From positions 3,511,501 to 3,575,500 of the forward strand of contig JACCIC010000022.1 of the NCBI GenBank assembly GCA_018907035.1: a stretch of 64,000 nucleotides of DNA, given 5' to 3'. The DNA is from Sycobia sp. Sy_11. Its lineage: Eukaryota; Arthropoda; Insecta; Hymenoptera; Epichrysomallidae. Shown in pieces: positions 22,391 to 33,160 of this stretch (positions are counted from its first letter, which is position 1; every line of letters starts with the position of its first letter). Under the pieces are notes generated by a model that saw only the letters and a list, made by a program, of their open reading frames with translations, had not been told where the DNA came from and searched no databases. A program made the position numbers and the translations under genes.

Positions 22391-25224
22391 AATATTTACA
22401 AAATACATACAATGTTATTATGAAATTCGCCGAATATTGATTTTGAATACATAACATAAGCTAAAATCACAATCAAATTAAGAAAAAATGATTAATGCTA
22501 AGGAATAATATCGAAATTTTTTAAAAATATAATAAAAATCAAATAAATTAAGAGAAACATCGCACATATCCCATTTAGTTAAATAAAAAAAATCAATTAT
22601 AGAATACAACGTTGTGAAGCTAGTCGCTAGTGCTGGATTAACATGTAGTATAAAACGGTGCTTAAATGACGTACTGTAATAGAACATAGTAAAGCTCATA
22701 ATAATTAAAATACAGAATATGTTAAACAAGCGCAGTGGTTTTATTAATGTAAATTAATAATTTAAATTTAAAGTTATTAATTTAAATTAATAACTAAAGT
22801 TAAATTCCAACTGCTAGGTGATTTACAGTTAAAATTAAATAATAGGAATTCTGAAAAAGTAGTATGTTGACTACCAAATGTTCTTCAGCTAATCTATTGA
22901 GAAATCGCGTCAGAACATTATTTATAGCTCCCCGTCTCTCTGTAACGAATTATAAGTTCCTGTTATTTACACATCGTCTTTCAACCGTTAGTACGTTGCT
23001 GTGAACCATCATTATATCGCTATACCTATTCCTTTTCATATCCGATCGCTCGTCTCGCACTTTTATAAAAATAACGGCACCTATTTGCATCTGCTGAATG
23101 CTTCGAGATGCATTTGCATCAGAAAGGATGCTCTTAAAAATAAACATCTAAAATTTCTATTCTAAAGAAAGTTTAGATGTTAAGTAAAATTTCATTCTAA
23201 AAAACAGCTGAAATTATACTGTAAGTAAGTAGTTCGTCGAGCAATCAGGAAAAATCGCCAAACTGCTCGCAAATCAGGAATGTAAGCTGCTACTTTTGAA
23301 AATATAGTTACTGCGAAATATAAGCGGGTAATTGTCCCTTCTGTATAGCTATCTGATAATTTTTGTTCGGAGAAAATCTATTAAGCGCACAATAATTTCT
23401 TATAACACTGCGAAATCGTCCTCGTTGATAATACGAGAGTAGACGATGAGATTTTTGTAGAAAACTTTCGTTTTCAGTAGCATCACATTCTGTATTCTGC
23501 TTATTCTATTCTGTATTGTTTTTTCTAGCGAAAATGTGAAAATAGTTCAAAGATTTCTGATAGCCGATCTATAATATTGGGACAGTATGTAAATTTTGTC
23601 TGTGCTTATTAAACACACGAGTCTCATTTGCCAATTATTTTTCATTTTTATGGAATTCTCAGCTGAGCTATCGATTTCTGAAATGGAAAAAGTAACTTTA
23701 AAGACACGGCGAAATAGTGTGCGGGAATATTTCGTTTAATATTAATAAGCAAATGGCGCTAAAGTATTTGATTCGATATACAAGCAACTAAAGGACTCGT
23801 AAAAGATGAATGACGAGCATCGCTAGATGAGCCAGCAACTAAATGGCGAATTGCTAAACTATAACTGGTTGCCACCATAAGATCTTCGCGCGGATGGATG
23901 GCTATCGGTAATTGAGAAATTTCGAAATCTTATAAATGCAATAACAGTTATAAAATACGACCGGAAGTGTCTCGTTTTCTATTTTCGTATTATTGATTCT
24001 CTATACATTTTATGAAACGAAAATGAGTAGTATAATATGATGTTTGTTTCATCGTCTATCCTGCTACAGAATTCCAGTTTAAATATTTAACGTGTTCTCG
24101 TTTTTAAATCTAACTGTAGCCTAAGGGCTTATGAATTTTTAGCAAATTAGTTGTATAATCCTCATCACTAATTCAACAAGAACAACTTTTAAGCGAAGCG
24201 CTTCTTTTATCGCTTTGCCGAAACTCAAGCTATAGTAAAATATTGAATAAGAAAATCGTTTTGCAATCTATTAATATATCTAACTCTTTGTATAGATATT
24301 ATGGTCGTGTTAGAATCTGGCATATTCTACAACAATATCTGATATGCCTATAAATGAGTTTTTTTTTTTTAAGCTAATCGAAACAAATAGGTCTCTAGAA
24401 ATTAATTGTAAAAGAATAGGGTATACTTTCAAAAAGTATGCATGTCCTATTGTGATAAGATAATTGGTATGTTTATTCTTTGGCTTGTTGATTGTGAATA
24501 TCGTAGCGGAAATTATGGAAAATTTCATCGTAAAAATATAATGATGTTTTGCATTTATTTTAAAAAGTATTCAGATTTTCCAAAAATTTCAATAAAAAAT
24601 TATAGATCTCGCAAAATATCGTAACGAAAAAACTTATACATGTGATAAGTTGTTATCTATACAAAACAATAAATTCTATTAATTGTTTTGAAAAAAGGTT
24701 TAATTTAAAAAAACCGAAATCTTGAAAACAAGATATATATTTTTTTTTATTTCGACAACTTTAATATAGACAGTGTTACCAATACATACCATGTTCAATA
24801 TAAACAAAAATAAATGATACGTCCTTTTAAAGTAGGTGGAAGTGCTTTTGCTGTTTTTCAATCATGCAGTAAATCGAAAAGTGAATCTTAAAAGAAATAA
24901 ATCTTAGAAGTAAGTCTGCAAGAAAAAGAAAGAAGTATACAAAATATTTAGGTAGTAGTATATAATATTGGGCTGATTTATTTGCCTGACATTCTCCATT
25001 TACCAAATAGACTTTATATATTTGATTTTTTGTTTATAGCTATCGAAAAGTTCTTAAAGAGAGATAGAGAGTCAGTTGATAACAACTACGAATCAGCTCG
25101 TACTCGCATAAACTTTAATCAGGCTTTATATGAAAGGCACAGTAAGCGCATAATCTATTAACACAACTAGGTAATTATCAAATGCATTAAGCTGAGATTT
25201 AAATTAAGCCTTTTGCACATCCCT

Positions 25225-25225
<1 letters not shown>
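22391..25225. other. AT-rich DNA, no gene seen
   Basis: Mostly AT-rich. A slightly more GC-balanced patch lies at 22860-23110 and another at 23780-23920; both lack ORFs with protein character. Confidence 0.5.
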
Positions 25226-25260
<35 letters not shown>

Positions 25261-25262
25261 TC
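25226..25262. repeat. (CT)n microsatellite
   Basis: About 37 bases of CT followed by CCCTCTCC and a GC-richer 50 bases. Confidence 0.93.
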
Positions 25263-27012
25263 CTTCTCGCTGTTCGTGTGCATGCACGTACGTGCGTATA
25301 TGTGCATTGATGCGTTATCTTCATTGCTTTGAAGAAGTAGCTTTCTTGTGAATTTAGTGAAATTACAATCATCATGAGCTGATAATATACTTGAAAACGA
25401 ACCATTTATGTCCAAAAATGCGCAAATGTTATAAATACATAACATAATCAAGCATGCCGGTGTAAAAAAGTGTTAATGTCTAAAAGATTTTTTTTGCTAG
25501 AAGATGTTACTTCTAAGCTTAGGCTTTTAACAGACAGCCACCTTGGATAAGGAGAGCAAGAATTAAATCAAACAAATAAAATTATTAATAAGAAGAATAA
25601 CAATGGAAATCATGAAATAAAGCTTTTTATTGGCTAAACTTATATTTTTGTAAACCATAATCTCAACTTGTTTCACAACAGTATTGCATGTTTTGAGAAT
25701 AAGAAGCCTTATTTCCTTATGTTCATTATTTTCCTCTTCAGTTTATTAATGTTTTTATATTCAATGCATGTAGAGAACACAAAGATCTTATTGTCAGTAA
25801 CTATTTTACTGATTATTTTTCGCTAGTTTGCCAAGACAATTCTTAAAACCTAAATAACATAATTCTGATGAAAATTATTTTATCAGTTGTTGAAAATTTT
25901 TATTAGGTTGTCACAATGTAATAACCCTTACTAATTAAGCAACTATTCGTTAATCGCTCTAATACCTTTTTATTTTTAAAACATAAAATAGTAAGATAAT
26001 AATAAAACAATAACAAGGAAAAACTCAGGTCTGATTTATCAATTACTTTAAATTTTTGACAGTCAATTCTTTCATAAATCTTCTAATAAATTACGTAGGT
26101 TTATGAATAATCTTGCATGGAATTTTTTTGTTGAAACATGAAATTTTTCTTCAAATATATATCATTTTAAAAATAAAAGATATTTTTAAAATAACTTGCA
26201 CTTTTTATACTAGTTTTTCATAGGAACGCATAAAAAACATTTTGATTTCTTATTTTAAGATCGTCTGTTTTATACTTTATAAAAAAGATGACTTTGAATT
26301 CTGGTTATAACAGTGTTGTTTCTAATTTTTTTGTATATTTCAATGTATACACAGAAAAAGCATGATTAATATGTTGAACGTACAAATGCAAATGAACGTG
26401 ATCTGCAAACGAGTCAATATTGTCATCTCCATGAAGCGAGGATGAAATGTTCAAAAACTATGTTTTGATTTGAATTATTCTGTATTTTGAAAAAACTTTT
26501 TATTCAAATATTCAAGAAAAAAATTTTATGAGACCGAATAGAAGAGGTATTCATGCATGTTATAAATTTTTATTTCAAGTATGTAAATAAAAAAACTATG
26601 CTTGTAAATTCTTATTAATGATATATTAAATTTTAGCTATTTAGTTTTTAAGAAATAAATATCCAATAGTGTCTGGTTTATTTTCAGAATATTCATTTAG
26701 GTAATTGTAAAAATATCTTAATTATCTATACTAGCTAAGTTTTACAATTGAGCTTCTATGGAGGTGATTAATAAACACAAGCAGTCTGACTGTCATCATA
26801 ATTATCTTATACAAGTTTGCTACTGACACTCTTAAAAATTGAGAAACTGATAAGAATATTTATTAGTTTCATTGTTAAAATATATTTTCATTCAAAGTAA
26901 GAATTACACCTTTAATTTTGCGAATATTGGCGACAGCATTGTAAACTACAAAATGACATGAATTATCTAATGCTTAATGACTTAATATTTATAATTTCAT
27001 AGTACGTTTTAA

Positions 27013-27015
<3 letters not shown>
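25263..27015. other. AT-rich DNA, no feature seen
   Basis: No gene, array or transposon motif recognised. Confidence 0.55.

Positions 27016-27071
<56 letters not shown>
27016..27071. repeat. (AC)n microsatellite
   Basis: About 56 bases of AC dinucleotides in AT-rich surroundings. Confidence 0.97.
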
Positions 27072-27106
27072 GTAACTAATTCAAGTAATGCTAATTTTTG
27101 CGTGAT

Positions 27107-27155
27107 AGAAAAATTAATAGAAATTTATTGAGAAAAAATTAATAGAAATTTATTG
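27107..27155. repeat. 24/25-base tandem duplication
   Basis: The unit AGAAAAATTAATAG...TTTATTG occurs twice in direct succession; the second copy has one extra A. This is a recent slippage-type duplication just beside the (AC)n array. Confidence 0.9.
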
Positions 27156-28090
27156 AGAAGCTATGTATAATATGACATATTGAACAAAAGAAAAAATGAT
27201 TCAATTTAATCTTTTATAATTTCATTAAGCACTTTATATTCAAATTGATTGTTATATATATAAACTGGGGTTCGAACAGAAACTTTTCAATTTAAAGTAC
27301 GTCGTACACAAATGCCCAATGTTTTCTATGTTTTCTCTGTATTCGTATATAATAATGTTTAATGAATTTGCCGGAAATACAGTGAAGCATATAGTAAATA
27401 TTATATAATTACAGTTCTAACTTGTTCAAACACTTTAAAATTATTTCTATATATATATAGTATGATTCCATATAAGCACCTCCTGATTAATTATAAATTA
27501 CGTATATGCGATGATATTAATATTAAATTATTTATTCGTTCCAGTATTTTTGAGTTATAATTCTTAAGTTAAGACAGTGTCAATAACAATACATTGTGAC
27601 AAAAATAGGCATAGTTTTCCGCCCGAGTCTGGTAAGACGTTTGTTTCTGCGTGCCACATTTTTCTATACAAAGGCAGCTTCATCTTGATAGAAGGCGCAC
27701 GTGAAAAATTTGGAGATTTGAAACTGTAAGAAATTCCAATGTTCTCCTTTGTATAATAGTCCTTCGAAAGGGAATCCGTCGAGGAGACGCGGAAAAGCGA
27801 AGTCAAAGAGTACTTCTTTTGCGCTCCTGCCATTTTTGTTACCACAACAGGAAAAGTAAAATGTTATTTCCATGAATTTGATGGACTGATACTTTTGTCA
27901 AAGCTCTCACTACCCGAGAGCGAGAAAAATGTGTTCTTTAATGAGAAATAGATTTTAAGAAAATAAGTCAATGTGTTAATCTAAATATTTATGAACAAAA
28001 GGTAAATGCCTTAAATTTACATAAACGGAAAACATCACGAACTTCAGTATAATTAAGTTTGCAAGTTTTTGAAAAATCCAATCATCAAGG
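27156..28090. other. AT-rich DNA with small mixed patch
   Basis: The - strand ORF at 27564-27845 lies in a GC-richer patch (27610-27840). Its 93 residues are mixed (MAGAQKKYSLTSLFRVSSTD) but match no family known to me, and no splice context makes it convincing. Confidence 0.3.
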
Positions 28091-28513
28091 AGAATTCTTT
28101 GGACGTGAACTGTCGAAGCACCAAAAATACGGGACGGAAGCGCGCGTATATAAGATTCCGAAGGATGGCTAAAAAGTAGGGAAAAGACTAACGGCGGTGC
28201 TGCGAAGGAAAGAACGAGATTGGAGAATGTGTTCGGAGATAAAAGAAAAAGAGCAGGCAGGGAGAGAGAATGAAAGAAAGTCGGAAGGGAGAAACGAGAA
28301 AACGGCCAGCTGTGCAATTGTCTGCAGGCGCACCGCGTATATATAATACTATAGTCGAGTAGGAGGCGAAGGATGGAGGCGTGTATAACTACAAAAAAAA
28401 AAAAAAAAATAAATCTTGGACTATATAAGGTCGACAATGTCCGGGGAAAAGAAGTGTAAGTATATATATACATATGGTCGCTTTTGGCGCGTACGTTGCT
28501 GCGCAGCCACCAA

Positions 28514-28514
<1 letters not shown>
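28091..28514. other. Purine-skewed GC-richer island
   Basis: Long runs rich in G and A on the + strand at 28120-28300, then a poly(A) tract at 28393-28409. ORFs on the - strand here are Ser/Leu/Phe-rich shadows of the purine skew. Confidence 0.4.

Positions 28515-28563
<49 letters not shown>
28515..28563. repeat. (TA)n microsatellite
   Basis: 49 bases of TA dinucleotides. Confidence 0.96.
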
Positions 28564-28565
<2 letters not shown>

Positions 28566-28970
28566 TTCTTCTCGTCCGCCTCATTTATTTCCCACCTAAC
28601 TCAGCGGATCGTTCCTCGGTTTTCCCATCCTTCCACCCTCCTTTCCGAAAATGTAACCGAGCCTCGCCTTTGCCAGCGATTCACCTCCGCCAGCCACTCT
28701 TATCCAGTGTCCCGTGCGTCCCGCATCGTTTCTTATACACCCTCGTGTTGGTTTTTTAGGAAACTTGGCTCAGAGTATATATACATGTATAGGTGTAGGA
28801 GGAGGGCCAAAATTTTTTGGCCAAGACCGGCATACCGCACTTTTACGCGGTGAGCGCGACCCGACGCCCTGCGTTCGTCATCGATTCGTATTTCCGAATA
28901 AAAGTACATTCGCGGCCTGAGATTATGGCGTATGATATTCTATACATTGGAAATCGATAAGCGACGGGCA
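28564..28970. other. GC-rich unique island
   Basis: Pyrimidine-rich at 28564-28700, then CpG-rich sequence to 28920. Several overlapping frames are open but all depend on adjoining microsatellites; no domain, start or splice pattern supports a gene. Confidence 0.35.
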
Positions 28971-28971
28971 G

Positions 28972-28995
28972 TATATATATATATATATATATATA

Positions 28996-29072
<77 letters not shown>
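28972..29072. repeat. Compound (AT)n-(GT)n microsatellite
   Basis: 26 bases of AT (28972-28997) followed directly by 75 bases of GT (28998-29072). Alternating purine-pyrimidine DNA of this length can adopt Z-DNA. Confidence 0.97.
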
Positions 29073-29073
<1 letters not shown>

Positions 29074-29265
29074 ATACTCAACGCACAAGAGCTACGAGTA
29101 GTCGATATTCTGCTGCTGCCCCCTCGTCCCCCCTCTGCTTTCCATGTGCGTGCGAGCTCGCGTGAATATTCGCGCACGTCTCACCCCTCACTTCTGCCTA
29201 GGGTTGCGGCCACTTAACTCCCATCGAAGGAATTATGAAAATTAACGCGATTATATTATGAGTGC

Positions 29266-29266
<1 letters not shown>
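29073..29266. other. GC-rich unique patch
   Basis: C-rich sequence at 29115-29145 between two microsatellites; no gene seen. Confidence 0.3.

Positions 29267-29311
<45 letters not shown>
29267..29311. repeat. (AT)n microsatellite
   Basis: About 45 bases of AT dinucleotides. Confidence 0.95.
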
Positions 29312-29575
29312 CTACCGGTTCCGAGAGCCGACCAACTCTCGCTCCGGGGAATTTCGCGAGGAAAAAAGGCAGCCTCTCGCGTCCGCGAGACTAAGTGATT
29401 GCTGCAATTTAATTGGTCGTTTAGCCGATAGCTCGTTCGTTGCAAGTCCGTGGGGGACGCGCGGGAAATGAGAATTGCCCTTATTCGCAGAGCTGAGCTA
29501 ATCCTGGCAATTTCTGGAGTCACGGGCTTCAATGGAGTTGGCGCGTTTGCAAGAAAAATTCTAGCGGCGGAGTGG
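29312..29575. other. GC-rich unique island
   Basis: CpG-rich sequence without repeats. The - strand ORF at 29251-29532 is not protein-like outside its microsatellite tail. Possible regulatory element. Confidence 0.3.
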
Positions 29576-30118
29576 ATAAGATAAATTCTATTTCAACTAG
29601 TGTACAAACTAGAAAGTTTTTCTTTTTATTTTTGTTTTGCATTATCTGTGTCTACAATTTTTCCATACATTTTCCACGCACCAACAATGCTATAAGTAAA
29701 TTTTTAGTTTTCAAATGTTATGATTAACTGCGAATACGTTAGGGAATTTCGCGAGATATGGAATTTTCTATTAAGATAGTTGGTGGTGTCAGACGTTTGA
29801 GAGTGTAGGTAAATATAGGTAATGAATCTATAATAAACTAATCCTGAATCAATCTTTCCAATTTTGAAATATATTAAAAACATTGAAACATATAAAATAA
29901 AGAAACTATTTATTTCTTGATAAGTTATTTCAAGCCTTAATATTTCGACAGTATTAACTTTTATTAACCTTATTTCGTTTACTAATATCTACAGAGTGAT
30001 CGTATGACGATATACTTCAAGAAGTAAATTGCCCTGTGTTGGGAAATAAATATAACGCTACTTTTAGGCTATAACAATAATTTGTAATATAACAAGAATA
30101 GTATAATATAACAATAAT
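29576..30118. other. AT-rich DNA, no feature seen
   Basis: No gene or array recognised. The D34D half and the right end of a mariner element, expected next to the fragment at 30119, are not present. Confidence 0.5.
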
Positions 30119-30262
30119 TTATATATAACAAGACCTAGAAATTTCTTCAGATTTGTTCCAAAATATGCTTTGATTCTTTATTTCGGTATTTGTATGATGA
30201 ACCCACGTTTCATCTCCTGTAACAATATATGAGTAAAGATCATTGCCTTCTTGGTCAAGCAT
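30119..30262 (-). mobile_element. Truncated mariner transposase fragment
   Basis: The - strand reads 47 codons to a TAA stop: MLDQEGNDLYSYIVTGDETW followed by VHHTNTEIKNQSIFW and NKSEEISRS. IVTGDETWVHH is the hallmark block of mariner transposases and holds the first catalytic aspartate of the D,D34D triad; a Gln-Ser-x-x-Trp motif after it is also typical. Upstream sequence is out of frame and degraded, and the later catalytic residues (HDNARPH block) are missing. The piece is a dead relic that cannot encode an active enzyme. Terminal inverted repeats were not located. Confidence 0.8.
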
Positions 30263-30925
30263 TTAAAACAACTTTAGGTTGCCGAGAAGTTTTCTTGGTC
30301 GTTAACTTTCACGCAAAAAGCTGCAAGCGGAAAATGGAAAAAGAACTCAAATACTAATATATGATTTCCAAGAGTCGCATAATTATACTGAAGTCGTAAT
30401 TGTGAGGTGAGACTAATATACAGAATATTTTCATCAAGTACTTCTTGAATATTGTAACATTGAAACGATTTGATATAAAAATTTAGAATGTTATTTTGAA
30501 GTTCGAAACTGGTGTACGCATATAATTGTATCATTTTACAATAGTGGAACATATCAATAAAGAAATACAGGGCGATCGAGGAACAACGGGAAACAGCAAG
30601 CGATCAACAAGCTGGCATCTTGTTATTAATCTTTATTCTGTACTTCTGACTTAAGTTATTTACTGCAGGCAAATAGACTCACATACTTTAAAATTTTATG
30701 AGGATTTAGAAATATATATCACCTGATAGTTTAATTTCTTATTATTTATATGCTAATATGATTTTTCACGTTATAAGGTATGGGATTCGATACTTTAAAA
30801 CATCCAAATGTGATCTCGATCATAGCCACCATAGTTTAATTTTAACACAACTTTAATTTTTTACATAAATTATTGTAAAGTGCAGTAACACTATTGTGGG
30901 TAATAAATTAGAGATGACCAACCCT
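30263..30925. other. AT-rich DNA beside the mariner relic
   Basis: The - strand ORF at 30274-30552 (92 residues) runs toward the relic but in another frame and does not resemble the mariner N-terminus. A sequence with GGGCGATCGAGGAAC near 30570 could be the edge of a repeat; this is unproven. Confidence 0.3.
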
Positions 30926-31330
30926 CATATTTTACTTCGCGCGCGCTTTTCTCACTTCACCAAATTACAAACAAAACGACCACATTAAATACGATCCTTT
31001 TATATAATGCTAATGCAATAGTACGAAGGAAAGTCAGTGGGCGGCCCGACCAAATTCCTGGACGAAATCTTAAACTCGCCTCTTCACGAGCTCGTAGGCT
31101 CAGCAGGCATCTCAAGAACGGGCGAAAAAATTGCGCATCGCCCAAGTAGCAACAATAACCGAGCGGCCAAGTTTCATTAAAGCGAATTTAAGAGTCCCGT
31201 GTAATTGCGCGGGCTGCTCTGGCAAAACGAACGGAGGAATAATGCCGAGCGAGCTTTCAACAGCTGCTGCTGCTGCTGCTTCAGAGAACGGGGGCGCGGG
31301 CTGGGTAACGTAGACCGAAGGGGTAGAATA
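30926..31330. promoter_or_regulatory. Candidate conserved regulatory island
   Basis: Unique, balanced-composition sequence between AT-rich tracts. It has ATGCTAATGCAA (31007), which resembles POU/homeodomain sites, ATTAAAGCGAATTTAA (31178), and a CAGCTG E-box that opens a short (CTG)n run (31260-31281). The + strand ORF at 31131-31313 (60 codons, ending in an Ala run) is a weaker alternative reading. No splice signals support coding. Confidence 0.3.
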
Positions 31331-32320
31331 ATTCCGTAGGCATATAAATAATAGAAATATAGTAAGCCACTCTAGGGGCGGAAATTAAAATTTACCTTCT
31401 AAATTTGTTTTCTGAATTTAAGCCGCATAATATGCTTTATCCTGCGCGTAAAACAAAGAATTGGTCAAATATATGTTTCTAAGGATGTTTTGTTATTAAA
31501 TACTAGAATTTTAGGATGAAATTTACCTGCAACTGATGAATCGTTCAAATTATTAGAATTCGTGGATCGTTGCTGTTTGAAAATTTTACTATAATTACAT
31601 GATTCCTAAGAAATAATCATAATAAATTTTTCGTTGTTGTTGCTAAATTACTTTATAGAATACGATACCGTTGTATAATACGGAGTAGTTCAATACGTGC
31701 TCGGATTGTTTGACCCATTTCTATATGATTCGTTTTGTCAAAAATGCATTTTTGAAATTCACAAAAAAATTACTCGACCATTTTTGTTCAAATGTCAATA
31801 ATTCTTGCTATATAAAGTCACGATTTAAAAAAAATTGTTTTGATAATTTTGACATCCCTGTGTTCGAAGTTGTAGCTTACATTTATAAATTGAACGAAAA
31901 CTTAATCTTGGAGTTTTATTCATTAAAATAACAGTAACGCTATATTCAATTCGAATATTCAAATAAAAGATTCTAATTAAGATTTTGAATGAGAGCAATT
32001 CCGACTGAAATTTTTCAATAGTCAAATAAATTATTAATACACATAAGTTTTGAGTTGATTTTTGTCTCCATTGATTAAAATCTAAGTATTTCAATCCAAC
32101 AATATGCGATCTATGATATATTTTATACATGTATTATAAATCAATATGTCAGATTTACAGGTATTCATACTAAGATTTTTTAATCCATTTTTTCCATCCC
32201 GTACAACGATCGTTTATAGCAACGTCATCCCCTTCACGCAATTTCTAAAAAACATGCGTCAAAGAAGGTCCCCGAAGGATGCCGCATTTACTTCACCCTT
32301 ATATTGCTTTGATTTTCTCT

Positions 32321-32324
<4 letters not shown>
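31331..32324. other. AT-rich DNA, no feature seen
   Basis: No protein-like ORF, array or transposon motif recognised. Confidence 0.55.

Positions 32325-32373
<49 letters not shown>
32325..32373. repeat. (AT)n microsatellite
   Basis: About 49 bases of AT dinucleotides. Confidence 0.95.
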
Positions 32374-32375
<2 letters not shown>

Positions 32376-32459
32376 TATCTACCATAAAGGATGTATGGTC
32401 TTCCATTCCATCAACCGTACTTTAAAGCGAATAATAACATTATGGCGAAACTAATATAC

Positions 32460-33160
32460 TCTGTCGGAGATACTGCTTTTAATAGGATTCCCTGCAGCTG
32501 ACATAGTTTCCCCGGGAGTTACTCCGTCACCGCTTCCAACTCCCTCCCCCCTCCCCCCCACCTGATGCAGCGACCATATAATACAATAACGACCGGGCGA
32601 AAGAAGCGCCCGAAACCGCGCGACGGTTGCGCAATCGGTCCAGGACGTCGGATTAAAAGGGCCAACCTGATTTCGGGGACAGCGAGCCCGCGCGTGTTGC
32701 ACAGCGGGCACACGAACGAACGACCGGGCGCCGCTTCAGCTCGAAATTCAGGAAATTCAGTTGCGGTCGCCGGTTGATTGGGCTCCCGCTGCATTATAAG
32801 AGAAGTCCGACTGGTTAATTACTGCGGGCTCTCTGTATACGTGTCCCGTGGACGGGCGCAGTCTGCGCAGGATGGAACGGTACGAGACGGGAGCGGCTCG
32901 GAGATGTCGCGTGATGGCCGCCCCCCGTGGAAATCGAGAATTTTGTATTTGGCTGTGCTCGGGCGAAGAAGTTGATGTGTCGTTGTGTGTGTGTATGTGT
33001 GACCTAATTGCGTATCACCCCCACCTGATTGCAATCTTGAAATTAACTGTTGTGTAAAAGCAAGATGCGTAATTTGGGTCACGTATAAGGGGATGGTGAG
33101 CCGAAATTTCGCTAGGGCGCTTTTAACGATTATTAACCTTCGCCATCTATGTAAAATCAT
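32460..33160. other. GC/CpG-rich island
   Basis: One of the strongest CpG islands in the window (32580-32940), with C-runs at 32543-32560. Six overlapping frames are open on both strands, a sign of GC-rich non-coding DNA. TTATAAGAG occurs near 32796. A promoter for an unseen transcript, or a distal regulatory element, is possible; nothing in the sequence picks a direction. Confidence 0.35.

Noticed and set aside
30274..30552. 92-codon - strand ORF as the N-terminal part of the mariner relic
   Set aside because: It lies in a different frame from the relic and lacks the helix-turn-helix and WVPH-type motifs of mariner N-termini.
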